A DNA stretch of 19,201 nt from Tieghemiomyces parasiticus. Taxonomy: Eukaryota; Kickxellomycota; Dimargaritomycetes; Dimargaritales; Dimargaritaceae. The DNA is taken from contig JANBPT010000917.1 in NCBI GenBank assembly GCA_027575765.1, positions 1 to 19,201 on the forward strand, given 5' to 3'. Below the pieces are notes generated by a model. It saw only the letters and a list, made by a program, of their open reading frames with translations. It ran no database searches and was not told the origin of the DNA. The translations under genes and the position numbers were made by a program. Shown here piece after piece: positions 1 to 9,186 of the stretch (position 1 is its first letter; every line of letters begins with the position of its first letter).

Positions 1-49
1 GCCCAAGAAGAAGAAGAAGGCTGCCCCTGCTGCCCCTCCTGCCGAATAA
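1..49 (+). CDS. 3' end of a gene with a lysine-rich / Ala-Pro-rich C-terminal tail (partial)
   Basis: The window opens inside a reading frame (codons start at base 2) that encodes PKKKKKAAPAAPPAE and stops at TAA (47-49). The five lysines are all AAG and the Ala/Pro codons are GCC, GCT and CCT, a codon choice typical of a highly expressed fungal gene. A run of lysines followed by an Ala/Pro tail is common at the ends of eukaryotic ribosomal proteins and other nucleic-acid-binding proteins, but 15 residues cannot fix the family. No canonical AATAAA is seen in the next several hundred bases. Frame and stop are seen directly; the product class is a guess. Confidence 0.6.
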   Translation, partial: PKKKKKAAPAAPPAE

Positions 50-317
50 TTCTGCCCTCCCCTCCTGCAACCGGCACTTGGGTTGACGGTCAAGTCCACC
101 GCAAGCATGTGATACACCATTACCATCCTTAAAGGCACCTGCTGTTGGTATAATGTACTTCCGCTTACAATTGGCTACTGGAACATGCACCGTCGTTACG
201 TTTAGTTCAGTTGGTTCATCCACAACGTTGACAGTCACCCAGGTTATTATGAATTTCTATATGTATCAGCCTAGACACCCGGCTATTAGGCTCTATTACG
301 GTATCATTATCATGTTG

Positions 318-334
318 TCTCTCTCTCTCTCTCT
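318..334. repeat. (TC)n microsatellite
   Basis: Uninterrupted TC dinucleotide run of 17 bases in the 3' flank of the first gene. Confidence 0.8.
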
Positions 335-756
335 ACTGTTTTTTGGATGCTCTTTCAAAGTGATTTTTTCACTACTTTGTCATGATTGTGAAGTATTGGA
401 TAATCTAGGCTGCGGCTTCTACAACTGCCGATGCTCTTCTGTGGAAAAGCTCAGGCTGCCTTGATGATACTGTAGATCAACTACGAGGTGAGACGACGAT
501 CTAAGATAAAGGATGTTATAAGGCAGTCTACTCTTTACTGAGGCGGTCGGCTGATAGTCATTTTTTATGTCACCGTCATATGCAAGCATATGACGCTTGG
601 CGGTAGAAATCATGTGAAAAGAGACGAGAGAATGACGATAGAAAACGAGGCATAAAAGTGAGAGAAAGAGACGGCCAATGTATAATAATGTTACGTGCGA
701 TGGTCATGATTCGGTAGGTTTGTCGAAAGGCCTTTCATGCTTGAATATTAGAGACG

Positions 757-984
757 TTAGCTAATTCCGGATCTGGCAGGTGCGGCCGCAGGGAGGTACA
801 AGCACCAGCCTTTTACCGCCCGCTGGGGGCGCATATGAAACGCAGGGTGCAATGGAGGAGGGCGATCCTTACTGTCCTTCATATGCTGTCGTGCCTTAAC
901 AATATCATGAAATAGCTTGATCGGCGGGTGCTTAATCACTACATAGCCGAGCTCAACCGTACCCGGCATACCATGATCATTCGC
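757..984 (-). pseudogene. Candidate exon or gene relic, faintly dynamin-like
   Basis: This open minus-strand frame of 75 codons plus stop begins directly after a possible splice acceptor (TTACAG, 990-985) and contains an ATG at 969. Its first half has regular coding-like codons. It includes a segment LGYVVIKHPP followed by KARQHMKDSKD. By eye this resembles the LGY-V-V-K-N stretch and the following A-R-x-x-[EM]-K helix in the GTPase domain of dynamin-like proteins, but no G1 or G4 motif is in reach. The second half turns Pro- and Arg-rich and looks non-coding. It may be a relic, an isolated exon or chance. No neighbouring exon could be linked. Confidence 0.25.
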
Positions 985-1384
985 CTGTAATCATGGTTGA
1001 TTGCCAAAGGCGAGATATTTCTGTCTAAATAGCAAAGATAAAATGGTTCCGGCTTATCCCGACCACAGACATGGTATCAGACTGAGACGCTTATAGATCA
1101 TAGAGCCGGTCTTAAAATCCGCAGACCTTGGCCGTGGGATATATATATCATCCGACAAGGACACATCCCAGAGGGTGTTACACGTTGAAGGTAGAGGTGA
1201 AGCCGCTGGCCTTCCCAGGGCCTGGCGTCCATGTCCCTGCAGAGCCGTCGGTCTGCCCTCCGAACCGGCTACTCGTGGTTAGGCTGCCGTCTCGGGGAAG
1301 CCGGATACTAATATCTCCCCGCTAACAAGAGTAAAAGATGCCCAACAACAGGTGATATTTATCATCGTCCGTAGGTGTCTAGCA

Positions 1385-1390
1385 TTTATT
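1385..1390 (-). terminator. Possible poly(A) signal for the DNAJC11-type gene
   Basis: AATAAA on the minus strand, about 305 bases beyond the proposed stop codon at 1697-1695. It is the first canonical hexamer downstream, but the distance makes the assignment weak. Confidence 0.3.
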
Positions 1391-1694
1391 CGGAAGTTAA
1401 AGCTACGACAACGACGCTGTTTCTAACTTCGTTCTTCAACTAGAGCGACAGATTTTGCCGTTCACGGTGTCTGACGGCCGCCTATACCTAACAGAATAGG
1501 GTCCCTAGTTTCCCAAACCTATAACCTTCGAAACCTACAAGGATACCGACAAATGGGTGGGGGACCCGGCCAGATTGAGGAGCGGGGGAGGGATCTGCAT
1601 AAGCTGGGAGCAGGAATCAGGTCCTAATGGACCATCCACTCGCTCTGGGTGGATGGCTCTTTAAAGTTGGAGTCAAGTTCTAGGGTCATAGTAA

Positions 1695-4642
1695 TCAGGC
1701 CAGGTGAGCTGTAAGGGAAGAGAGGGAAGGGTATTGGTGAGGTCAAAGTGGTAAATGAAGAACGGGTTAGCTCGTGAGTAGGCAATAGATAAGCGCCGAC
1801 CAACTTCCCTGAAACCACACATTCAGAACCGCTCTCAATGGGAGGGGGGTGGAAGCTGCAAGTTTGGAGAGGGGTGTATTGTTGGAGATACCACCCTATC
1901 ACCCCAATGCTCAAAAAGAAAAAAGAGGAGGTGTCGGAGTAACTTCAAAGTAAGCAACTTACAGCGTAGCGGGCAGGCCAGCGGGGCCAGATCATCAATG
2001 GTTACTGTGTGTAACTGGCGGTTGAATCGGTAAGTTACCCGAAGTTGCTTGCGTCGACCGAAGCACGGGTCGAAGAACCCGACCAGGTCAGCTTTGGTGG
2101 CATTACCGGGCAACACCAGCTTGGAGTGGTTGACGAGATATTGCAGAGGCACAGTCACATCGACTACCGGGGACTGATCCGCATCCCAACCGCCATTCTC
2201 TTCCTCGTCTTCGCCTGCCACCGCCCCATCGTCCGTGCCCGGGTCACCTCCGGTCAAAAAGGACAGTGGGATGATGTTCAGAGCGTCGCGTAGTCGTTTA
2301 TGGCGGAACCAGGTCCGCACGTCAAACACATTCCCATCGGCAGGACCAGGTGCCAGGGCGGCGGTGGAGGATGGGTCGGTGGTAGTAGCGTCGATATCGG
2401 ATGGGGCCGACTTGTCAAAGTTTCCGTAATGGGCTTCCACGATTTCGAGGCCGTCCACCTCGCGCTCGGCCGCACATTTTTGGTCGGCCTGACGGCGGAT
2501 CGCATCCTGGGTAGCGAGGGCCTCGGCGCGACGGTGCGCCAAAGAGGCGCGGTACTCGTAGCGTAGAGTGGCCAGTCGCAGGGCGAGTTGACGGCGGCGG
2601 CGTGGAAGGATTACGCAATGGTAGAGTGCCAGGCCCGCGAGTGTGGGGATAGTCACAGCCCCTACCACCATACGCAATGACGTGACCATTTCCAGTACCA
2701 CGGGGACGAAGAACGACTGACCTAGGCGGTCGAAACGGAACTCCAGCTGTAAGGGGCGAAAGTAGCCAAACACCACATCAAGGCTCATCTTGCAGCGGCG
2801 CGTGAGGTCCCACCGACTCCCGACAAACATAGCAGCGCCCTCCCGGTTGCCCAGCGTCATTCCGCCGTGGGCCTCAATCCCCTTGACTACCGGTCGGCTG
2901 CACTGTAGGCGAACATAGGATTGGGCCAGGCCAGCCTGGCACTCCGCGGTTACGATCGTGTCCTCATAGGTCTTGGACACCGCAACCAATGTTGAGGCAG
3001 CTGGCAGGTTGAACACCGTGTCCGGGCCACCGCCGGGGTGGTGATAAGCCGGTCGGCGACCCCACGACCCGACCGACCAGATGCCGGTGTTAAACCCGGC
3101 GCTCATCATTACCTGATCGTCCAACCGTCGATTCAGATCGATCCGGAACACCGGCGGCCGGGCTGGGTTCACTAGGGTGCACTGGCTGAACACGGTGAAA
3201 TCCATGTCGGGCACGTAGGTAGTGCGGATTTGGGCCTGGTGGGGCCGGGTCAAGTCGTAGGTATACTCCGCCAGAAATTGGCTGCTGACATGGTGGCGCA
3301 GATGGACGGTGAGCCGTTCGGCATGACCTGACATTGTTCCAGCACCGATCTGCCCGCGGAGCACGGCGCTCACTCGTTCGCCGAGGGGTAGCAGGAAACT
3401 GTGCGCCACGCTTACGTGGTGGTACTGGGCACGGTCCAGGTGCTGCCAGACCCGGCGAACCGGGGTAGTTAGGCTATGGGCCGTATCCGCCAAGGTGGCG
3501 CAACCCTGGCCCTGCACTAGTGGGATGGGGCCTTCGGCTTTCTTGGCCGCAGGGGGCGCCATCTGGGCAGTGCGGGTGACCATCGTCGGAAAAAGGTTAC
3601 CGGGGAATGCCATGAAGGCTGGCGTGGGTGGGCTAGACGTGGCAGGGGCATCAACGTCGAGCGCGTTAAATACCTTAGTGGCGTCGATGTGGACCTGGAG
3701 CTCACCCTTGGATTGGAGCAGCTGATGAAGTTTTTCCCGGCGCATCTGAAGCAGTCGGCGCTCCAGCTCCTGTCGCAGTTCGTCAGGGGTCTTAATCCGG
3801 TGGCCGACCGTCAGTTCACTGAGAACAGCGGTATCATCGTGGTCCTGTGGGTTGTTGTACTCTACGACACCAAGGCCTGCTTCTCCGAGGGTATCGTAGA
3901 TGGCACGCTGGCGTGGGTCCGACAGCACTGGTTGGAAAGGAGCGGAAAAAAAAGACGCCGAGGGGGGGGGAGAGAGATAGGAAGTGTCAGCAGGAGAGAG
4001 TGGGAGGGGCTGGCATCGGGTTATTTTCTACCAGCCAACAAAACTTGGTGTACTGGGTGCACCGTAATTAGTACGCCATCCACGCCGACCGTTCTATACT
4101 TACCGTCGTAGGCCCGCTGGATATTCTCGAATTGCGTCCGGGCAACCTCGCGGACCTCAGGGTCCACCTGGCGGTCCGGGTGGAAAGTGAGGCACAGCCG
4201 CCGGTAGCTCTCGCGGATCTGCTCGTCGCTGGCCTGGCGGGAGACGTTGAGGAGAGTGTAGTAGTTGCGACCCGCTTGAAAGCGGACCTGCAGCTGGTCC
4301 AGTATGGAATCGTTCAGGGTTGGATCGACTGGCTCCTCCAGGTGACTAACGGATGGGGATTTGTGGGTGGTCACCAGGGGAACAAATAGAACTGTATGAG
4401 CGTGGTGAGATCAAGTACGGCCTGAATGAGCCGCAGATAGGTAGGGTAAAGTGGTCTTGAATAATTTCAAGCGTGCCACCCTACAATCGACGTCACAAGA
4501 ACTTGGCAGTCATCCAATCGGCTCACCTTTCCCAGTCTGTCGGGATTTCATCACTCGGCAGGTCGCCATGCCGGCCACGGAAATGGGCCTGGGGATCAGC
4601 TGAGTTTTCAAAGTCCTCCCCGAAGGGATCGGTAGGGAGCAT
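1695..4642 (-). CDS. DNAJC11: DNAJC11-type mitochondrial J-domain protein, four exons
   Basis: DNAJC11 proteins are mitochondrial J proteins associated with the MICOS/SAM membrane-bridging complex and needed for cristae organisation. Proposed exons are 4642-4527, 4345-4104, 3927-1963 and 1708-1695; phases agree at every junction and give 778 residues. The J domain spans about residues 66-137, with HPD at 94-96, and is split by an intron right after AYD. Residues about 284-531 match the family's beta-barrel-like middle. A membrane segment (about 536-560) and an Arg/Ala/Glu-rich helix (about 564-614) follow. The C-terminal DUF3395-type domain shows VTVPLQYLVNHSKLVL and GFFDPCFG. ATG 4642 was chosen because the J-domain exon has no in-frame ATG, and the first exon joins it in phase after DWE (donor GTGAGC, acceptor TTAG). 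The 14-base last exon adds SHLA and is the least certain part. The protein is longer than human DNAJC11 (559 residues), partly through an acidic low-complexity insertion at about 620-705. Family call is firm; the end exons are inferred. Confidence 0.9.
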
Positions 4643-4716
4643 GGTCGTTACGCAAGCAGAAGGTACACGGCCGACGATGGGTGCAGGAAAAGATGAGATA
4701 TGTGATTACAAGTTAA

Positions 4717-4725
4717 GGGTTAGGG
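4717..4725. promoter_or_regulatory. Telobox-like GGGTTAGGG upstream of the DNAJC11-type gene
   Basis: The perfect telomeric 9-mer lies 75-83 bases upstream of the ATG at 4642 (CCCTAACCC on the coding strand). Teloboxes in fungal housekeeping promoters can be bound by Tbf1/Teb1-type Myb factors. Binding here is inferred only from sequence and position. Confidence 0.35.
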
Positions 4726-5688
4726 CCCGAAAGCAAGCACACTGACAGGCGGCCACTGCCAGTGATAAAGAACCATGCGATGGTGGCCTACCTACCACAT
4801 GCTCTGGAGAACTGCATCCCATGAAAATGCATCCGACCACTGGGGCCCTCCCCAACCAGGCACGTATATTAGCGGCAGCAGTTAAAAGGCGGAGTGGAGT
4901 GAGGTGGTGCACGTGCTATCGACGCAGGCGAGCTAAAGGATAGCAAGCTGGTTTGCCCTCCGGTGTGGAGGATAAGGTTGCCTATGCATTATTCTGACAA
5001 TCCTGCTTCGCGGACTCATAATATAAATGGCTACCACTGACCATGCACCACCGCAGCTTTGGCCTTATTTCGTGTTGGCCGCAAATGCGTCAAGTATCAC
5101 CTTCCACAAGTTAGGCATGGTCGCCTTGCCTCAAGCATGGACTAACCAGCCTCGTCGCGTAGCTTAAAGCTCAGCATACGGGCCATGGGGTTTAACTGGT
5201 GACAGCATACGAGCCCGAATTCTCGTTTGAGGACACTGGATATTCACGGCTGGCCAGCTCCGTATCGATAGGAGTGTCTGGGCCCCGAGGAACCGAGACT
5301 TTCATAATACGCGACCCGCCTTGTCAAGCGATTACCTGGAAAGAAAGGGGGGGATACTATAACCAAGAAGGCCTATCCAACGGGTAGGTAAGGTTGGTAC
5401 CATGGCCTGAATTATCACTATACTAAAAAGACAGCTTTTCAGTCGGACCGCGCTGGGCCTGCAAAGTCCACCAATGCCAAATAACATGGGGACTAGTATG
5501 GGCCTTGCTAACCTCACGGACGGGAATGAGCACCCACCGGACCCCAGGTCTGGCCACGTATAAGTGATAATTCCCATCGTCCTCACAGACAAGATGGTAA
5601 ACACTATGAATACCAATCTCATAAAATACTTTCCCTTAGCGCCACCCGCTCCCAAACCGCCCGCCGCCCTTTTCCTACAGTTGAGTAC

Positions 5689-5795
5689 ACTCCGTCGAGG
5701 ACGGAGTTCGTTGCGGCGGAATGGAGGAACAGTCGAGTGTAATGGTTTCCAGGTGTCACTCCGTTACGCCCAAACCATCAAGTAACGGGCGGAGT
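5689..5795. promoter_or_regulatory. Two inverted pairs of CGGAGT
   Basis: ACTCCGTC-GAG-GACGGAGT (5689-5707) is a perfect 8-base inverted repeat with a 3-base loop. A second pair follows: ACTCCG plus GTTAC (starting 5758) mirrored by GTAAC, three extra bases and CGGAGT (5782-5795). The hexamer therefore occurs four times in about 107 bases. CGG half-sites in inverted pairs are typical of fungal Zn2Cys6 factors, but the region could equally form RNA hairpins. Its target gene is unknown; the nearest plus-strand ATG is about 550 bases downstream. Confidence 0.35.
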
Positions 5796-6129
5796 GAGAG
5801 CCCGGCCAAGCGAATTCTCGTTGTCCCGGCTTGTGTTACCACCGGTTTCTACTCTTGCCCTATCCCGTTCGCGCGGCCCCCGCCATATCTCTCCTTAACA
5901 TAGAATGGGGCGAAGCTTTACCCATGGCGACATCACATCCACTCTACATGGCCGACACTGTGCTGCGAAGTCAGAATATACCAGACTCCCCAACCTATTT
6001 TGAGATATCCGACCGGCTTCCAATTATGTGAAGTTTGCTTTGTGCGGGGACACGGAGAGGCCAACTGTCGTCCTCCCGCGGCTGTTCCACGTACCCTATT
6101 GCCGGCCTAATTAATTGAGGAGGAAGGGG

Positions 6130-6141
6130 AACGTCGACGTT
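6130..6141. promoter_or_regulatory. 12-base perfect palindrome AACGTCGACGTT
   Basis: The palindrome lies about 200 bases upstream of the ATG of the first secreted gene and just before its TATA-like run. It contains two ACGT cores, the core bound by bZIP factors. A regulatory role is inferred from position only. Confidence 0.3.
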
Positions 6142-6186
6142 CACTTCAGTCGACCAGTCTGGCTCCTTGTTGCAGCACTGCTTAGC

Positions 6187-6213
6187 ATATATATATATAT
6201 AGAGAGAGAGAGA
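6187..6213 (+). promoter_or_regulatory. TATA-like (AT)n/(AG)n element of the first secreted gene
   Basis: An alternating AT run of 14 bases is followed directly by AG repeats, about 155 bases before the ATG at 6342. Its place matches the TATATAAG boxes before the other two secreted genes in the window, so it probably acts as the core promoter. It is also a microsatellite. Confidence 0.5.
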
Positions 6214-6341
6214 CGACGAGCTCCATACCGACTCACGCCACTACCCATACTCTAGTAGTTCCGTCCAGTGTCTTGTTCGGTGCCTCTATTTATTGCTATC
6301 CTACCACTACGCTCCCCACACCCGTCCCTTTATCACTAGCC

Positions 6342-7373
6342 ATGCCCCCCTCGTTGCGCTTCACCGCCCTAGCTCTGCTCTGCAGCTCACTTCTGATAGT
6401 TCTTACAACTCTCCGTCCGTCCCTTGCCAAGGGGGGCTCGACTTCGTTCTCCCCGGCTACCAGCGAACTAGCCAAGCTAGTAGAAACTATGCCGGCTCGG
6501 GATATCTTGAACCATCGGCCCCAGCCCAGCGGCCAAGGTGAACTGATCTATATCAAAAAATTTGTTGACGCCATACACGCACTAGCGCTGAAATCCCCAC
6601 TCGAAAGCCTATATGCTTGTGCTGACCATCAAATAGCGCGACGGGTTGGTGGGGCTATCCCTGACAGCGCTGTGATGGCTTTGGCCGCCAGGGCCTGCAC
6701 CAAGTCATACCTCCCCCTGTTGGCTGTCTACCAAGGAGCGTTTCACCTAGCCTTGGACGAACTCGTCGCCCACTTAAACGCGACTAACCCGGACGTCATG
6801 GTGTACGTAAATCGTGTCCTCAATCTTGATGATCCCAACCTCGGCCGGCGTCCCATTCAGAGCTACGTTAATGCCTATGATATGAATGAGGAATATCTCA
6901 TGAGACACATGGAAGGTAGGCGCGTGACGGCATTTCTGAGGCAGGACCCTGAACTGATGACCTGCCTGTTCTGGGGTATGATTCATTATAGTGATCATGT
7001 TATGGATATTGAGGACCTTGAGTACTATGTTATCGAGCAGCTCGCTGTAGTCCGGGGTGCCAACATCCGCGAGCGGTACATTCGGTCGGTCGGCGTTCCA
7101 CAAACCATGGCGTCGTCGCCGGAAGTGATACATCCGACCACCAGTGAGACTAGCGAGAGTCGTGATGCATTGCCGTCTATTAGAATGAACTTTAACCCCA
7201 CAACTTTTGAAATGGAGGCGCGCGCTGCGTGGACTAGGCTCCAGGAAACGCGGCCCAACGTCCACGACGAGCGGCTGCGTATAGCCCTGATACTGTGGGA
7301 CGCCAACCGCGACATTATAACTGGGCGTAATGAACTTGCGCCCAGCGACCCTTACGGAATCTATATGACTTAG
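6342..7373 (+). CDS. Secreted protein of unknown family (343 residues)
   Basis: A single-exon gene. The start is the first ATG in frame, in a good context (GCCATGC); the frame is open further upstream but with no ATG. Residues 1-29 form a signal peptide: a basic start, a Leu-rich core and a likely cleavage after PSLA. The mature part looks mostly helical. It has three cysteines (about 93, 119 and 208), one N-glycosylation sequon (NAT, about residue 146), a tyrosine-rich middle (AYDMNEEYLMRHM) and no membrane anchor, repeat or catalytic motif that I recognise. It ends with PSDPYGIYMT. An AT-rich core promoter lies about 155 bases upstream and AATAAA about 220 bases downstream. It is likely exported. 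A lineage-specific effector or cell-surface role is possible but unproven. Confidence is high for a gene and nil for a function. Confidence 0.8.
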   Translation: MPPSLRFTALALLCSSLLIVLTTLRPSLAKGGSTSFSPATSELAKLVETMPARDILNHRPQPSGQGELIYIKKFVDAIHALALKSPLESLYACADHQIARRVGGAIPDSAVMALAARACTKSYLPLLAVYQGAFHLALDELVAHLNATNPDVMVYVNRVLNLDDPNLGRRPIQSYVNAYDMNEEYLMRHMEGRRVTAFLRQDPELMTCLFWGMIHYSDHVMDIEDLEYYVIEQLAVVRGANIRERYIRSVGVPQTMASSPEVIHPTTSETSESRDALPSIRMNFNPTTFEMEARAAWTRLQETRPNVHDERLRIALILWDANRDIITGRNELAPSDPYGIYMT

Positions 7374-7593
7374 TCGAAACCTGTCAAAGACATACGTTCA
7401 GGAAGGGGGTAGCTGCGAGGGCGTCGATGATGAAAGACTAGACCGAGAAAAAGCCAACATGTAGACTCCTACCCACAGCATGGCTACCTTTTTAGCTTCT
7501 CAAATAACTTTAAGCGAACCGGGCAGCCTCGGACTGGACTACTCTGTACAAAAGGATGGGTAGCTTGGCCACACTGGGCGTTGTGCACTATCG

Positions 7594-7599
7594 AATAAA
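7594..7599 (+). terminator. Poly(A) signal AATAAA of the first secreted gene
   Basis: Canonical hexamer 221 bases after the stop codon at 7373, the first in that direction. Confidence 0.5.
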
Positions 7600-7630
7600 C
7601 ATTCACCAGCGTATTTTGCCTGATACTTAA

Positions 7631-7660
7631 ATTGGCCAATAATGGCCAGTCTTACTGGCC
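7631..7660. repeat. Palindrome ATTGGCCAAT and adjacent 7-base hairpin
   Basis: ATTGGCCAAT (7631-7640) is a perfect palindrome made of two opposed CCAAT boxes. GGCCAGT-CTT-ACTGGCC (7644-7660) is a hairpin with a 3-base loop. They lie soon after the AATAAA of the upstream gene. They could be CCAAT-factor sites or an RNA 3'-end structure; neither is shown. Confidence 0.35.
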
Positions 7661-7771
7661 TGCCTTAATTATGGCAATCTGGGTAGCCCAGGAATTACTC
7701 TAGCCATCGTCGCTGGGCTTGACTTGGTCATGGTTGCCATCATCCACATTGCTGCTGTCATTTCCAACGGT

Positions 7772-8001
7772 TCAGTCCGTCGGGAAAATCCGCTTACCAT
7801 GGGCAGCCAGCGCGATGGCTTCCACCTTCGGCATAACCCCCGGATACATGTATGTGGTAAGCTCGTCTGGTCTCAGGCCTTGGAGAACTCTGTCATCGTA
7901 GTAGAGTTTCGCATTGGCCCTCTGGATGCCAGGGCTGATAGCTGAATATACACATATAGAGTTGTTGGCGTTGCGATTGGCGTGGATGCGGATGAGTTGC
8001 T
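7772..8001 (-). pseudogene. Coding-like fragment, orphan exon or relic
   Basis: The minus-strand frame is open from 8098 down to TGA (7774-7772). From about 8001 onward its codons look like those of the real genes (ATC, GCC, AAC, CTC, AAG). It encodes a segment with ANAKLYYDDRVLQGL and later GVMPKVEAIALAAHGKR. There is no ATG at the start of this part, so it would have to be a late exon; CAG at 7944-7942 is an alternative acceptor inside it. A possible donor (GTAAGC) lies near the end, just after GCC CAT G. No family was recognised. Either a real exon whose partners I could not find, or a decaying gene. Confidence 0.25.
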
Positions 8002-8617
8002 TATACTTAGTTGGTGAGCATGAGGCCCAGGGGGGGGGAAAGCGAAATGGTCTGTTAAGCGGGTGCGGGAGTTGGGACGCTGGCTGGATGGACCAGAGCT
8101 ACTATCAGTGCGGCAGCGGGAGTGATTAAATTATTGGTATTGGATAAGCGAGGCTAATGATTAGCAGATCTGGTTGAATTGATACGTGGAGTTTTATTTT
8201 ATTCCTTTATATGTTCAGATTTACCGGCCAGGCCTGGCTTCCCTCTCTGAAAACCTACCCGTCTGTCTCTCGCCCACTCAATATGATATCCTGTCCCGTA
8301 ACTGAACGGCAAAGGGTGTCTAATAGATTTTTAGAGATTATCAAATGGCTAAGAGGCCCACACAACATGAAAATGGGTGCGCAGATAGAGGGGAAGTGAC
8401 GGGGTAGGGAGAATGTGGGAAGGGACGTTAGGGTATTCGCACTTGTGATTTAGATAAAAGAGGCTCCGGAGGTAATACTGGGTAAGAGATGTCTAATAAG
8501 GAAGGTTGGTATGTAGAGATGGTTCTGTTGAGCATAATAACGGGCCTAAAGGGCTAAAACTCGCAAGGCACGACGGCAAAGCCGCACAGCGAATGAAGGC
8601 ATACTCTTGTAGATTAA

Positions 8618-8917
8618 ACACAAAGTGAATTTCTAATAGTCTCGAACCTGGTACATTGGGAAGCGCACTTTGTGTATGGTTGCGCCGATACTGTAGCACA
8701 GTCACAGTCAGGTTATCTGGAGTTGGTTTTAGACGGCGTGCAAACAGTCGACACTCCATGGATAGATCATACCGCTCTAGACCAGCAATGGGTGCTTTCT
8801 CTTAGGCAACCTCCCACTGTCAACCCCAATACAGCATTACAGCGGGCTCATTGCCCCAAACCGCATGACTCTGCCAATCTGCAGAGAAGAGATCGTGTGA
8901 GAGAGTGGGGGGGGTAA
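8618..8917 (+). pseudogene. Coding-like fragment resembling a jelly-roll lyase/lectin domain
   Basis: A plus-strand frame, open from 8618 to the TAA at 8915-8917, has no ATG. Its middle reads like protein: NLVHWEAHFVYG, then SGYLELVLDGVQTVD, then PWIDHTALDQQW. A Trp-x-x-x-His strand followed by a G-Y-x-E-x-x-x-DG strand is a common pattern in concanavalin A-like polysaccharide lyases and glucanases, so a lost or fragmentary secreted lyase is possible. A donor-like GGTAAGT follows a run of eight G at the end. No first exon with a signal peptide was found. The resemblance is by eye only. Confidence 0.25.
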
Positions 8918-9180
8918 GTTAGCTTGGAGGGTGCTTATTCCTGTGGTAGATGCGGTCCTCAATTCGCTAGCTCATCAGTCCCCGATTGTCTAATTTCTCG
9001 ATTTACTGGTCGGTATAAACCACAGATAGCGTTGATCGACGCAGTGCGGTCCGACCCTCTGTCGGATGGTCGCAGTGCTTCGGCCTATCGGCCTTTGCAA
9101 CCGGTCGCATTAGTTATTTTCGGCAGAGATAAGTCCGGCGGTACTAACGACCGGGTTGTCAGGCGTGTGGAGTGTCAGTC

Positions 9181-9186
9181 TTTATT
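9181..9186 (-). terminator. Possible poly(A) signal of the two-exon secreted gene
   Basis: AATAAA on the minus strand, about 195 bases past the stop codon at 9383-9381. Confidence 0.45.

Larger units (their letters stand above)
50..1694. other. Intergenic spacer between the first gene and the DNAJC11-type gene
   Basis: About 1.6 kb between the stop at 49 and the end of the minus-strand J-protein gene. It holds a short TC microsatellite (318-334), a coding-like minus-strand fragment (757-984, listed separately) and a possible minus-strand poly(A) signal at 1385-1390. Other short open frames here lack coding-like codon choice. No tRNA with paired A and B boxes was found. Confidence 0.6.
4643..6341. 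other. Divergent intergenic region between the DNAJC11-type gene and the first secreted gene
   Basis: These 1.7 kb contain the promoters of two genes transcribed away from each other. Visible elements are a telomere-like GGGTTAGGG (4717-4725), two inverted CGGAGT pairs (5689-5795), a 12-base palindrome (6130-6141) and an alternating AT run followed by AG repeats (6187-6213). Open frames of 60 to 110 codons here have no convincing codon bias or start context. Confidence 0.55.

Noticed and set aside
5831..6031. Plus-strand frame ending in DSPTYFEISDRLPIM
   Set aside because: The last 40 codons look somewhat coding, but the start is unconvincing and no splice partner was found; it is probably chance.
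6273..6341. Upstream extension of the first secreted protein
   Set aside because: The frame is open, but its apparent start is TTG. The ATG at 6342 has a good context and begins a signal peptide.
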